NCBI GenBank assembly: GCA_030035585.1
Contig: CM057466.1
Coordinates: 59,093,233 to 59,157,232, forward strand
Direction of reading: 5' to 3'
DNA: 64,000 bases
DNA from: Dugong dugon
Taxonomy: Eukaryota > Chordata > Mammalia > Sirenia > Dugongidae
Part shown: positions 22,073-33,480 of the stretch, piece by piece
Layout: the number at the start of each line of letters is the position of its first letter
How positions within the stretch are numbered: the first letter of the stretch is position 1
Program-made: the position numbers and the translations under genes
Notes under the pieces: model-generated
The model's database searches: none
Seen by the model: only the letters and a program-made list of their open reading frames with translations
What the model was told of the DNA's origin: nothing

Positions 22073-22255
22073 GCTTTAGATCAAACGCTTACGTGGTATA
22101 AAGCTCTGTTTGTATCTCCTCTAGTATATAAAGAATGTAAGAATATGAAGATCTGGTTGTTCACTCCTAATCAACTCCCGGTGCCTAAAACAGTATGTGG
22201 TTCTTCTAGATGCTCAATAATTACTCGTTGAATGAATAAATGAATTGTCTTCCTC
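22073..22255 (+). mobile_element. L2 remnant, second segment
   Basis: L2-like 3' end: 'cggtgcctaaaacagtatg', 'gatgctcaataattactcg', 'ttgaatgaataaatga'. Confidence 0.6.
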
Positions 22256-23234
22256 CTGTTTGTTAAGATGATCTTGTGTCCTGTTTATTAAGTACAGCTC
22301 TGCTTCAGATTCAAATGCCCACCGGAGCTAGCAATTGACTTTGGATTTCAGTTTATTCTTTTCATTTCTCTAGTAGGGGAAAACAAGCAAGGAGACAGTC
22401 TCAAAGTCAGGAGCAGGACGTGCAAGCAGCCAAAACAAAGACTGGGATAATTTTAAAAACTCAGCAAGGTTTGGGAAGGCACTTGTCAGGCTCCTGTTTG
22501 GGAGGCGTGCCATTACATGTACAAAGACTGTTTTAAAGTTACGTGTTTCAGATACGTATTCTTTCAAATAACAAATGTTAAGGAGCTAGCGTGACTAATC
22601 TTGAGTTTCTAGAAGAGAAGGATCTTGGGAAGTCCTTCGAGCTGTGTCGCTGAGAACCCTATTAAGCCTGTCTCAGCTTAATGTTGCCATTGTAAAATGA
22701 AGCAAGACATAGAAGAACTGTTGTGAGCAGGTTAAACACGATAATGAATCAGGCAGAAAGCCCACGATGTAATTGGTTCTCAATACGTGGTACCTCCTGT
22801 ACTGGATGCAGGATTGACACCAGACCACAAGTGTAAATGGGGACTGTCCTGAGGAAAGGGGATAGCTAGATAAAGGAGCCAGAGCTAAGTAAGCCTCAGC
22901 TGACCAGTCAGCTCAATGCTCAGAAGCAGGGGCTTTGCTCTGGGGCTCTGGGGCTCTGGGTAGGCATTCAAAACCGACACCAATCTTTATAAAAATGTCA
23001 CTGAACACCATGTGGTGCAGTCCAAACCAAAGAATTTTTCCAAGGTCAGTGTAAGAGTTCCACCACATCAAACACCCACCCACATACCCACAGTCATTTC
23101 AGAGCCACTGCACGCAGACCCAGGCTAGACAGCACTATTGGAAGCTAGGATGGTGAGATCTGAGGGTGGCTTTTAGGCGTCCTTTACCACCAAATGGCTC
23201 TCATCTCTCAGCAGGACTCATCAGCGCAGTGGGA
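22256..23234. other. Low-repeat sequence
   Basis: Nearly 1 kb without a confident repeat. A short 8-bp tandem ('ggggctct' three times) lies near 22939-22962. No coding signal. Confidence 0.4.
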
Positions 23235-23430
23235 CAAGCAGAGACTTGATGTCAGGTAGTCTTGAATCCAAATTCTGATTAAGCCACTCAGTAGGTGTAT
23301 GACCTAGGACAAGTTACCTAACTTCTCACAGCCTAAGTCTCCTCATCTTTAAAAGGCAGTAACATATACTTTATACGATTATCTTAAGGATTAAATATGT
23401 ATGTATAAAACATCCAGTATAGTCTCTTTC
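23235..23430 (+). mobile_element. MIR SINE
   Basis: A good MIR core in forward orientation: 'gtatgacctaggacaagtta', 'cctaacttctcacagcctaa', 'gtctcctcatctttaaaa'. Confidence 0.85.
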
Positions 23431-23537
23431 CTCCTAAGCACCCCCAAATTTCCCAACTTAGTATTTCTTCTCTGGTGGCATGGAAAAAGGAAGGACATCT
23501 TCTGCAAAGTTTGTTAATAAATCACACACTTCCTGGC

Positions 23538-23934
23538 TGTCTTAGTTACCTAGCGCTGCTGTAACAGAAATACCACAAATGGGTGACTTTAAAGAAAAAA
23601 ATACATATTTTCTCACAGCTCTGGAGGCTAAAAGTCCAAATCAGGGTCTTGGCCATGTCAATTCCTTCCTTGTAGGTAGTCCCAGGCACTCCTTGGTTCC
23701 TTGGCTTATAGAGGACTCTCACATGTCATCTGTCTTCCCCTGTGTGTGCATATCTCTGTGTCTCATCTGTTCTTTTTATACCTCAGAAGTGATTAGATAT
23801 TGAACCCACCCTACTCAGGTATGATCTAATTAACATAACAAAGAAAACCCTATTTCCAAACAGCATTGCATCCACAGGCATAGGGGTTAGGCTTCCAGCA
23901 CATATTTTGGGTGAACACAGTTTAATCCATAACA
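23538..23934 (-). mobile_element. MaLR-type solo LTR
   Basis: Opens 'tgtcttagttacctagcgct', closes 'tttaatccataaca', about 400 bp. Same subfamily as 37272-37890 ('tggaggctaaaagtccaa', 'ccttggttccttggctt'). No clean target duplication seen. Confidence 0.8.
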
Positions 23935-24324
23935 CCAAAGTATTCATTTGTTTGATGCATTTGATTGTCCAACAATTATATGCCAATAAATATGTGACAA
24001 TCCTGGTCACCAGAGCAGTTTTATCCTCACCCTGGGAGACCTGGAGACAAGATGAGTTCTGCTCTGCTGCTTACTTCTTTCTCTGAATTCCCAAATTTTC
24101 CTTTGGAGAACAACTTAAATTTTCTCACTGATTCCTCCTGTGGTTAGAATGAATTTAGCACAGCTTTGTTTTCTCAATAGTTAAAGCAAATATAATGTTA
24201 TAATGTTAGTGTAACTAGATTATAGATGAATTTTTCCTTTTTAATTATCTTTTAATATTATTGTTTAAAATATCAGAACCACCTACATAATTGAATTATC
24301 CTATATTTTGTGTACTCTTATTTT
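23935..24324. other. Low-repeat, AT-rich 3' half
   Basis: No supportable gene or repeat family. Confidence 0.4.
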
Positions 24325-24430
24325 CTCTCCCAAACTAGATTGTGAGCCCCGTGGGGTAGCAACCATGCTTTATGTGGTTTTATTTTCCCTGCCACAGTGT
24401 GTGGTACTTAACAGATGCTCTTACATGGAT
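24325..24430 (+). mobile_element. L2 remnant
   Basis: L2-like 'actagattgtgagccccgtg' and 'gtgtggtacttaacagatg'. Confidence 0.55.
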
Positions 24431-24775
24431 GGTAATAGTTGGCACAGGGGATAAACCTTGTGGGTTGTGAAATGATGACTGGGAGGCAAGAGCTGATCTC
24501 CATGTCGGGAGCCAGGGCAAGGATGGAATATCCAGGGCAATGGGGGCAAAAGCCTTTGTGAGTGGTGTGAGGCTAGGATAGAGATTGTTACTTTTTGCTG
24601 GCAGCTGGTTCCTGTAATCTATCCTAGCCCTGGAGTGGCATATATGCATTCTTCTTGGTAGCTAGGAAAGCATCTTCAGTGAAAAGGGTTAGGAAGCCCA
24701 GTTTTAGTGTTTCCACACATAGCAAGCGTTCCATAAATATATCAAGAATTATATTGGAGAGGAAGGGAAGTTATT
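24431..24775. other. Low-repeat sequence
   Basis: No supportable feature. Confidence 0.4.
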
Positions 24776-24975
24776 AATGCCTACAGAGTTTCTCTTTGGA
24801 GTGATGAAAAGTTTTGGAAATAGATAATGGTGATGGTTGCACAACATTGTGAACATAATACCACTGAATTATACAATTAAAAGTGATTAAGATGCCAAAG
24901 TTTATGATATGTATACATATATATTTATATATATATATAAATATATATAAAACGATAATTTTTAAGATGACAAAA
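24776..24975 (+). mobile_element. Old L1 3'UTR end
   Basis: 'ggagtgatgaaaagttttgg', 'taatggtgatggttgcacaa' and 'ccactgaattatacaatta' are a typical old L1 3' end. An AT-rich palindromic stretch (24912-24952) and an A-run (24971-24982) follow. Confidence 0.75.
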
Positions 24976-25067
24976 AAAAAAAAGAATTGGATTGGAATTG
25001 AGCTGGGGTTGACTCCACTCCATTTCCTCTTCTCACTCTTTCTTCCTCAGACAGCAGCAGGATGGGT

Positions 25068-25165
25068 TGGGCATAGAGGTTGTGTGATTTTAAGTCATCT
25101 CCCTTGGCCCAGTTTCCTTGTCTGTAAAGAAGAGGAAATGGAATAATACCTATAGTTTTTTTCCG
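25068..25165 (+). mobile_element. Possible MIR fragment
   Basis: 'ttggcccagtttccttgtct' and 'gtaaagaagaggaaatgg' resemble the MIR 3' half. Confidence 0.5.
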
Positions 25166-25578
25166 TTTTAATAATATTTATGTGTGAGATTCTTGTTAGA
25201 GTTAGCTAAACTATAATACCCAAATTCCCTTAACTCTAACAACAATTAATTAAATTACCATTCATTCGCTTGAATTCCATTTTGGAATTGACTACTAGCT
25301 TTTCCTGCAAGAAAATGATAGATTCAGTAAAAATTGTTGGGAATGCTTTTGTAAAAGTTACCAAAAATATAATCATGCAGAGCTTGTAAAAATATGATAA
25401 AATGGTCTAGTATTGAGTAATGTGAAAAAAAGTTTAGAAAACTGTATATATAGTACATCAGTTATGCAAAAATACATAGAGAAAAAAAGACTAGAAAAAA
25501 GTATAGCTAAATACTAATAGTAGTGGTTTAGTGTGTTTTTTTCCTATTTATCTTATTTATTCCAAATTTTTAATAATA
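25166..25578. other. AT-rich sequence, possible degraded repeat
   Basis: No gene. Its texture and the way similar sequence resumes at 25919-26105 after two SINEs suggest one old, unassigned repeat split by insertions. Confidence 0.35.
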
Positions 25579-25752
25579 GGCCCCTGTTGTGGCACAGTGG
25601 TTAAGAGCCATGGCTGTTAACCAAAAGGTCAGCAGTTCGAATCCACCAGCCACTCCTTGGAAACTCTATGGGGCGGTTCTGCTCTGTCCTATAGGGTCGC
25701 TATGAGTCGGAATCGAGTGGATGGCAATAAGTTTGATTTGGTTTTTTTGGTA
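25579..25752 (+). mobile_element. AfroSINE-type SINE (short form)
   Basis: 'ggcccctgttgtggcacagt', 'cagcagttcgaatccacc', 'atgagtcggaatcgagtgg'. Abuts the next SINE head to tail. Confidence 0.93.
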
Positions 25753-25760
25753 TTATTTCT

Positions 25761-25918
25761 ATGGAACCCTCGTAGCACAGTAGTTAAGAGCTCAGTTGCT
25801 GACTAAAAGCTCAGCAGTTTGAATCCACCAGCTGCTCCTTGGAAACCCTGTGGGGCAGTTCTACTCTGTCCTATAGGGTCGCTGTGAGTCGGAATCAACT
25901 CAAAGGTGACAGATTTAT
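25761..25918 (+). mobile_element. AfroSINE-type SINE (short form)
   Basis: 'ggaaccctcgtagcacagta', 'cagcagtttgaatccacc', 'gtgagtcggaatcaactca'. Flanks 'ttatttctat' (left) and 'ttacttctat' (right) look like its own target duplication, so it is a separate insertion from the preceding copy. Confidence 0.92.
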
Positions 25919-26105
25919 TACTTCTATAATCAGAAAAATGCTAAGTTGAAATATTTTCTTCATGCTAAGTTGAAAAGAAAAGTAGAACAAAATTGTATAA
26001 AATCTGTATCTATATAATATGAACATATGTATAAAGATAAGGAATAATCTAATATTTTTTTCCTTTAAATTTCTGTTATTGTGTTTTACAATAATTTTTT
26101 AAAAA

Positions 26106-27005
26106 TAAATACTTAAAAGCCCATTGAGAACCTACTACTTGAAAGACACTTGGAAATTGTCAAGAATAAAACTGAATAAAGCAAGGTATTTGTCCTCAAG
26201 GAGACCACAGTCTGTTGGGAAAAGAGAAATATATACATTAATTATTACTGTACAGCGTAATAAGAATGAAACAGAGGCAAAGGTGCAGGGCTGTAACAGA
26301 GGAAGGGGAACTAATTCTTTTGGGGGGCCCAGGGAGATCTCACAGAGGAGATGATGTTTTGGCCAAGACCTGAAAGATATGGAGTTTATGCAGGTGCCAG
26401 CAGTCAGGGAAGAACAGTCCAGGCACAACCAGTGATGTGGAACATGTTGTGTTTGGAAACACCCAGGGGTCTAGCATTTGCAGTCAGGGAAGAACAGTCC
26501 AGGCACAACCAGTGATGTGGAACATGTTGTGTTTGGAAACACCCAGGGGTCTAGCATTTGGAGTACTGGATGGAGACACTGGGTGAGCCAGACGAGACTG
26601 GAGAGAATACATGGCACAAATCAGAAAAATCCTGTATGACATGTTCAGCAGGTTGGACCTTAGGCTGTGGACATGGCAGCCATGGAAGGACTATAAGCAG
26701 GGAAGTGGGTTTTCCAGGTTGATCTTTTTAAACAATTGCTGTCCTGCTGGTGTGGGCTTGACTGCAGTGGGAGGAGAAAGGAGGCCAAGTCAGGAGATTC
26801 CTGCAGTGATCCAAGCAAGAAGTGACTAAGGCCTACACAGATGGCGTGGCTCTGAGGCTGCAGAGGCTGGACATGATTTTGGACATTGGTAACGGGCTAA
26901 GAGCAGGAGGGGATGAGGGAGAGCAAGAAGTTGAGGCCAAGTCCTACGTTTCTGGCTTGGGCAACCTGGTGGGTGATAGTGCCACTAATATAAAGGTTAA
27001 GCAGC
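26106..27005 (+). repeat. Ancient interspersed repeat with internal duplication
   Basis: About 900 bp of one old repeat whose phrases ('ggagatgatgttttggccaa', 'cctgcagtgatccaagcaag', 'tctggcttgggcaacctgg') recur in mammalian genomes and partly in 5096-5515. Family not resolved. The open frames at 26124-26428, 26611-26829 and 26822-27034 lie within it and are not taken as genes. Confidence 0.5.
26401..26560 (+). repeat. Perfect 80-bp tandem duplication
   Basis: 26401-26480 and 26481-26560 are identical over 80 bp, both starting 'cagtcagggaagaacagtcc' and ending 'gggtctagcatttg'. The surrounding repeat is old and diverged, so the duplication is recent or an assembly error. Confidence 0.97.
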
Positions 27006-27033
27006 TCTATATACACCAAAAAAATAAAAAATA

Positions 27034-27237
27034 AAAACAGCTGCCATCAAGTCTATTCCAACTCATGGCGACCCCGTGTGTGTCAGAGTAGAACTGTGCT
27101 CCACAGGGTTTTCAGTGACTGGTTTTTTGGAAGTAGATCACCGTGCCTTTTTTTCAAGGTGTCTCTGGGTGGACTCAAACCTCCAACCTTTTGGTTAGTA
27201 GCCAAGTTCTTAACCATTTTTGCCACCCAGAGACTCC
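27034..27237 (-). mobile_element. AfroSINE-type SINE (long form)
   Basis: Reverse-oriented, with 'gctgccatcaagtctattcc', 'tttggaagtagatcaccgtg' and 'ccaaccttttggttagtagc'. First of three minus-strand SINEs in 700 bp. Confidence 0.92.
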
Positions 27238-27248
27238 TGATTCTATAT

Positions 27249-27424
27249 ATAACCCAGTGCTGTTGAGTCGATTCCGACTCATAGCGACCCTATAGGACAG
27301 AGTCGAACTGCTCCATAGGGTTTCCAAGGCTGTAACTCTTTACGGAAGCAGACTGCAACGTCTTTCTCCCACGGAGGCGCTGGTGAGTTCAAACAGCCGA
27401 ACTTTTGGTTAGCAGTCAATTGCT
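27249..27424 (-). mobile_element. AfroSINE-type SINE
   Basis: Reverse-oriented, with 'ctgttgagtcgattccgact', the middle block 'taactctttacggaagcaga' and 'acttttggttagcagtcaat'. The outermost head is truncated. Confidence 0.9.
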
Positions 27425-27520
27425 GAAGATTCACGTATAGTGGCTTTAAATATAAAAGGCAGTGGTTTTCAAACGTTTTTTTCTTAGCAGTGGAACTCTT
27501 TCTCCCAAATTACTATTATT

Positions 27521-27714
27521 ATTTGTTGTTGTTGTTAGATGTTATCTATTTTGACTCATAGCGACCCCATGTGACAGAGTAGAATTGACCCATAGGGTTT
27601 TATAGGCTGTAATCTTTACAGGAGCAGATTGTCAGATCTTTCTCCCTCGGAGCTGCTGGAGGGTTTGAACCACCAACCTTTCAACTAGCGACCAAGCTCT
27701 TAACCACTGTGCAA
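27521..27714 (-). mobile_element. AfroSINE-type SINE (long form)
   Basis: Starts with a (TTG)n run equal to a (CAA)n tail, then 'ttttgactcatagcgacccc', 'taatctttacaggagcagat' and 'taaccactgtgcaacc'. Confidence 0.92.
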
Positions 27715-27721
27715 CCAAAAC

Positions 27722-27748
27722 AAAAAACCAAACCCGTTGCCATCCATG
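27722..27748 (-). mobile_element. SINE tail fragment
   Basis: 'aaaccaaacccgttgccatc' is the terminal segment of a reverse AfroSINE. The rest is missing. Confidence 0.6.
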
Positions 27749-27831
27749 ATGATTAGATGATAAAAGACGTGTAAAGCCATGACTAACACATGTTATGGAA
27801 GTTCATGAACTCTGTCTGTTACGTTGTTGTT

Positions 27832-28146
27832 ATTAGCTGCCATAGAGACAGGCCCTGATTCATGCAACCCCATGGCAATGGAACAAAATGCTGCCTGGCT
27901 TTGCAACATCCCCGTGATCTGTTGTAGATTGGACTGCTGTGATACATGGGGTTTTCCTCAGCTGATTTTTGGAAGTAGATTGCCAGGCCTTTCTTTCTAG
28001 CCTGCCTTAGTCTGAAAGACTTGCTGAAACCTGTTCAGCATCATAGCAACATGCAAGCCTGCACTGGTGGCTGTGCATGAGGTGTATCATCTGGAAATCG
28101 AAAGAAGGAAGGCAAGAATTCTACTACTGAACGACCACTGCCCCCA
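27832..28146 (-). mobile_element. SINE with tRNA-Gly-like head (copy 2)
   Basis: Same family as 17231-17582: shared body ('ttttggaagtagattgccag', 'gaaacctgttcagcatcata') and, on the minus strand, a head containing 'cgttcagtagtagaattctt'. Perfect 7-bp duplication 'tctgtta' at 27825-27831 and 28147-28153. Confidence 0.85.
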
Positions 28147-28289
28147 TCTGTTATAATCATCATCAAATCCTACCACAGTGAGGCTCAGAGTATTTGGGGA
28201 TATTATTTTGCATGATTATTTTTCTCTCCTAGATTGTGAACTATAATAACTGGTTGCTCTTTTCCAAAGGTTCCATGCTTTCTCTTGGT

Positions 28290-28445
28290 GTAGACTTTGC
28301 ACCTTGCTGATCATTCTACTTATCCATCTTCTCCTTCATTAGAGTGTCAGTGACTTGTAGGCAGGGAAAATTGTTTAATAATTGTTTACTCATCATTGTA
28401 TCCCCAGCCTAGAAGAATGCCTGCCTTACAGGAGGAGCTCAAAAA
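28290..28445 (+). mobile_element. L2 remnant
   Basis: 'tcattagagtgtcagtgact', 'catcattgtatccccagcct' and 'gaatgcctgccttacagg' are an L2-type 3' end. Confidence 0.6.
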
Positions 28446-28848
28446 AATATTTTTTTAAAAGGATAACTAATAATAATGTGAGCATTTTACTATTATCTTA
28501 ACTAACTATATTTTACCACTTAACATGACTATCACTCATCCCGGTTTTGAACAGCATCCATAATAAATACCATAATAGTAATCTAAACTCTTCCAAAATA
28601 AATGCAGCCAAACACAAAGTCCAAGTGCTGGGACTTCCAGCCAACATGGCACTATGGACAGAAGCAGCATGCAATCCCTCCACAGCAAAGACCCGAAAAA
28701 CTAAGCAAACAGAGACAAACATCAATCCTGAAACTCTAAGCATCAAATGAAGAGATAAAGAACTGAATGGAATAAGAAACTGACAGAAAACAGAGAGCGA
28801 GGAGAGATACTTGCAGAGGTCCTCTATCAGGTAACGCAGCACGGATTC

Positions 28849-28857
28849 GCCATCTTG
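28849..28857 (-). promoter_or_regulatory. YY1-like motif in the L1 5'UTR
   Basis: 'gccatcttg' (minus: caagatggc) is about 220 bp into the L1. The other long L1 has the same 9-mer at 55325-55333, at nearly the same distance from its start. YY1 sites near the 5' end of human L1 are known; function here is inference. Confidence 0.5.
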
Positions 28858-29169
28858 GACTCTGGTCGGAACTCCGTGAAACTGGAGTACAGGAAAGTAG
28901 CTTCACGGAGCTCCCAGGAGGAGACATAACAACCAGTAACCAGCAATAAACACTTTCCCACCCCCCATCCTTCTTCACCCTCACTCGGCCTCATCTGCTT
29001 CCTGCAGCCACAGTATCTTGGCTGGGAGGCACCAGCTTCAGTCCTTTTACCTTGCATTCCACCTGCCCACACTGGCCAGCTCCTTGAGTGCCATTTGTTT
29101 GTTGCTGGTGTTGCTTTTTTCTGCTTCTTTTGGTTTCTTCCATACCGCTCACCACCTCCCTCTCCTTTC

Positions 29170-29740
29170 TCTTAAATACCTGGCTCCATGTGCCATCTTT
29201 GCCTCTTCCTGAAAGGCTGTGAAATGCCACTCAACTGTGGAACTGCTTTCTGGCCCACTCTGCCATGCTGGTGGTATCCCAGGGGCTTTGTTTGTTTGTA
29301 GGTTTTGATTTGTTCTGTTTTGATTTGTTTCTTTGTTCGTTTTCTTTTTCTTTTCTCAGCTTGGGAGCCTCTTCTAGCCAGGCTGTACTGTGCGGCTTGG
29401 GAGCTCCCTCCTCAGTCTGCATAGTCATGAAGTGGGATCCCTGGGGGCATTTCCATTTTCTTTTTTCTTTTGTTTGTTTGTTTCGTTTTGTTTTTGTGTG
29501 TGTGTTTTTGGTTTTTTTTCTTTTCTCTCTTTTTGCCTTTTTGACTTTCTTCATTTCTCAGTTTCTTGTCTCTCTATACTTACCTCCTCTTCCTGTCTCC
29601 TGAATACCTGGCCCTGTGTGACACCTCTACCCCTCCCAGCCAGGCTGTACTTTGCAGCCTGGGAACCACATCCCCAGTCTTCACATCCACACCAGTGGGA
29701 TCCCTGAGGGCTTTTCTTTTCTTTCTTTCTTTTTTTTGTT
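29170..29740 (+). repeat. Repeated units in the L1 5'UTR
   Basis: The block starting 'agccaggctgtact' at 29376 recurs at 29638 (spacing 262), each followed by a related 60-70-bp stretch ending 'gtgggatccct' and 'ctttt' runs. A weaker related piece lies near 29255. Suggests a monomer-like promoter region, as known in rodent L1. Confidence 0.6.
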
Positions 29741-29837
29741 TCTAATTTTTATTTATTTTTCTTTTTGCCCTTTTCCTTTTTTTTTTCCTTCTTGTTTTTC
29801 TCCATTTCTTGGTCTCTCATCTCTCCACTCCAAGACT

Positions 29838-32516
29838 GACAAAAGAAAAACAAGAGATTATGCAAATAACCCAAATAAGAAATGAAATGGGGGACATTAC
29901 AACAGACCCAATGGAAATAAAAAGGATCGTAACAGAGTATCATGAAAAACTATACTCCAAAAAATTTGAAAACCTACAGGAAATGGATAAATTTCTAGAA
30001 ACACACTACCTACCCAAACTAACACAAAGTGATGTTGAAAATCTGAACAGACCCATAAGAAGAAAAGAGATTGAAAAGGTAATTAAAAAAAAAAACTTCC
30101 AACAAAAAAAGCCCTGGCCCAGATGGATTCACTGGAGAATTCTACCAAACATTCAGAGAAGCACTTATACCAGTGCTATTCAAACTATTTCAGAGCATAA
30201 AAAAGGAAGCAACACTTCTGAATTCATTCCATGAAACCAGCATAACCCTGATACCAAAACCAGGCAAAGGTGCCACAAAAAATGAAAATTACAGAACAAT
30301 ATCTCTCATGAATACAGATGCAAAAATCCTCAACAAACTTCTAGGCAATTAGAATTCAGCATCATAGCAAAAAAAATACACCATGACCAAGTGGGATTCA
30401 GACCAGGTATGCAAGGATGGTTCAACATTAGAAAATCAATCAATGTAATCACCACATAAATAAAAGGAAAGAAAAGAATCACTTGATCATCTCGATTGAC
30501 ACAGAAAAGGTATTTGACAAAGCCCAACACCCATTCCTGATAAAAACTCTCAATAAAATAGGTATAGAAGGGAAATTTCTCAACATAATAAAGGGCATCT
30601 ATGCAAAACCAATGGGCAACATTATTCTTAATTGAGACAGGCTGAAAACATTTCCCTTGAGAACAGGAAGGAACAAGAGAAGGATGCCTTTTTTCTACAC
30701 TCCTATTTAACATTGTGCTGGAAGTCTTTGCCAGAGCAATAAGGGAAGAAAAAGAAATAAAGGGCAACCAAATTGGTAATGAAGAAGTTAAACTGTCCCT
30801 GTTTGCAGATAATATGGTACTATATATAGAAAACCCTAAAGACTCCATGAGAAAACTACTGGAACTAATAGAAAGATTCAGCAGAGTAGCAGGATACAAG
30901 ACAAACGTACAAAAATCAGTTGGATTCTTATACACCAATAAAGAGAATGATGAAAAGGAAATCAGGAAAACAATACCATTTTTAATAGCCCCTAAAAAAA
31001 TAAAATACTTAGGAATAAATCTAATCAGGGATGTAAAAGACCTATACAAAGAAAACTACAAAACACTACTGCAAGAAACCCAAAGGGATCTACATAAATG
31101 GAAAAACATGCTCACGGATAGGTAGAATCAACATTGTGAAAATGACAATTCTACCCAAAGCAATTTACAAATACAATGCAATCCAGATCCAAATGCCAAC
31201 AACTTTCTTTAAAGACATGGAAAAACTAATCATTAACTTTACGTGGAAAAGGAAAAAGCCACAGATAAGTAAAGCACTACTGAAAAAGAAGAATAAAGTA
31301 GGAGGACTCGCACTACCTGACTTCAGAACCTACTGTATAGCTACAGTAGTCAAAACAGCCTTGTACTGGTACAATGACAGATACATTGACCAATGGAACA
31401 GAATTGAGAACCCAGATGTAAATCCATCCACCTATGGTCACCTGATCTTTGACAAAGGCCCAAAGTCCATCAAATGGGGAAAAGATAGTCTTTTTAACAA
31501 ATGGTGCTGGCAAAACTGGAAATCAATCTGCAAAAAAAGAAACAGGACCCATACCTCACACTATACACAAAAACTAATTCAAAATGGATCAAAAACCTAA
31601 GTATAAATCCAAAATCTATAAAGGTCATAGAAGAAAAAATAGGATCAATGCTAGAGGTCCTAATACATGGCATTAACAGAATACAAACCATAACCAACAA
31701 CACACAAACTCCAGATGATAAGCTAGATAACTGGGATCTTCTAAAAATTCAATACTTATGCTCATCAGAAGACTTCACCAAAAAAGTAAAAAACAGACTG
31801 GGAAAATTTTTGTGGACATTATAAGTCAGAAAAAGTTCTAATCTCTAAAATCTACAAGAAAATCCAATGCCTCTACAACAAAAAGAAAAATAATCCAATT
31901 AAAAAAATGGGCAAAGGAAATGCACAGACACTTCACCAAAGAAGCCATTCAAGCAGTCAACAGACGCATGAGGAAATGCTCATGATCACTAGCCTTTAGA
32001 GAAATGCAAATTAAAACCACATCGAGATACTATCTCACCCCGGCATTACTGGCACGAATCAGAAACACTGGAAATAACAAATGTTGGAGGGGCTGCGAGG
32101 AGATTGGAACTCTTATGCACTGCTGGTGGCAATGCAAAATGATACAACTATTTTGGAAAATGATACGGCACTTCCTTAGAAAACTAGAAATAGAAATACC
32201 ATACGATCCAGATATCCCACTCCTAGGACTATATCCTAGAGAAATAAGAGCCGTCACACGAATAGGCATATGCACATCCATGTTCATTGCAGCATTGTTT
32301 ACAATAGCAAAAAGATGGAAACAACCTAGATGCCCATCAACAGATGAATGGATAAACAAACTATGGTACATACACACAATGGAGTATTACCCAACGATAA
32401 AGAACGATGATGAATCTGCAAAGCATCTCATAACATGGATGAAACAGGAGGACATTTTGCTGAGTGAAATAAGTCAATCACAAAAGGACAAATATTGTAT
32501 GCGACCACTACTGTAA
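29838..32516 (+). pseudogene. L1 ORF2 remnant (reverse transcriptase and C-terminus)
   Basis: Encodes the later two thirds of an L1 ORF2 protein in at least five pieces in different frames (29809-30234, 30715-31125, 31136-31600, 31501-31824, 32004-32516). Recognisable segments are the region before RT ('LTKEKQEIMQ'), the RT core, and the C-terminal domain ending near '[11 protein letters not shown]'. The usual catalytic FADD box reads FADN at 30802-30813, so a metal-binding aspartate is replaced. The endonuclease is deleted. It cannot encode a working enzyme. The 239-residue minus-strand frame at 30330-31049 is its mirror. Confidence 0.93.
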
Positions 32517-33480
32517 AAACTCATTAAAAGGTTTACACACAAAAAGAAACAATCTTTGATGGTTACAAGGAATGGGAGAGGTGGAGGGGAGAATACTAAA
32601 TATACAGTAGATAAGTGATAACTTTGGTGAAGGGCAAGGCGGTACACAATCCTGGGGAAGCCAGCACAACTTGTACAAGGAAAGGTCATGGAAACTCCAT
32701 AGACACATCCCAACTCCTTGAGGGACCGAATTGCTGGGTGGAGGGCTGTGGGGACCATGGTCTCGGGGAACATCTAGCTCAATCGGCATAACACAGTTTA
32801 TAAACACAATGTTCTACATTGTACATTGGTGAGTAGCATCCGGGGTCTTAAAAGCCTGTGAGCAGCTGTCTAAGATACTCCACTGGTCTCACCCCTTCAG
32901 GAGCAAGGGAGAATAAAGAAAACAAGATATAAGGGAAAGATTAGACGAGAGGACTAACAGACCACAACTACAATGGCCTCCACCAGACTGAGTCCAGTAC
33001 AACCTGTTGGTGCCTGGCTACCACCACTGACTGCTCTGACAGGGATCACAACAGAGGGTCATGGACAGAGTGGGAGAAAAATGTAGAACAAAATTCTAAC
33101 TCACAAAAAAAGACCAGACTTACTGGCCTGACAGAGACTGGAGAAACCCCAAGAGTATGGCCCCCTGACACTGTTTTAGCTCAGTAAGGAAGTCACTCCT
33201 GAGGTTCACCCTTCAGCCAAAGATTAGACAACCCCATAAAACAAAATGAGACTAATGGGGCACAACAGCCCAGGGACAAGGACTAGAAGGCAGTAGGGGA
33301 CAGGAAAGCTGGTAATAGGGAACCCAAGGTCAAGAAGGGAGACTATTGACATGTCGTGGCATTGTTAGCCATTGTCATAAAACAATATGTGTACTAACTG
33401 TTTAATGAGAAACTACTTGTTCTGTAAACCTCCATCTAAAGAATAATAAAAAAAAACCACACACACACAAACTCCAAATG

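Larger units (their letters stand above)
28628..33466 (+). mobile_element. L1 with internal deletion (5'UTR joined to ORF2)
   Basis: It starts 'gggacttccagccaacatgg' and ends in an A-rich tail with (AC)n at 33447-33466. Flanks 'acaaagtccaagtg' (28614-28627) and 'acaaactccaaatg' (33467-33480) are a 14-bp target duplication with two mismatches. The 5'UTR (to about 29837) joins straight to the RT part of ORF2, so ORF1 and the endonuclease are missing. The 3'UTR is 32517-33446. It sits in the 5'UTR of an older L1 that resumes at 33481. Confidence 0.93.

Noticed and set aside
25579-25918. A tandem duplication of a SINE
   Set aside because: The two copies differ throughout and the second appears to have its own flanking duplication, so they are two insertions.
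26106-27005. Host exon cluster (three frames on + and -)
   Set aside because: The whole stretch reads as a widespread old mammalian repeat.
29231-29885. Several overlapping 77-112-residue frames on both strands
   Set aside because: Products of the T-rich L1 5'UTR (poly-Phe/Ser) and its reverse (poly-Lys).
30330-31049. 239-residue open frame on the minus strand, the longest in the window
   Set aside because: It lies exactly opposite the L1 ORF2 RT region. A-rich L1 sense strands leave long stop-free antisense frames. No domain of its own.
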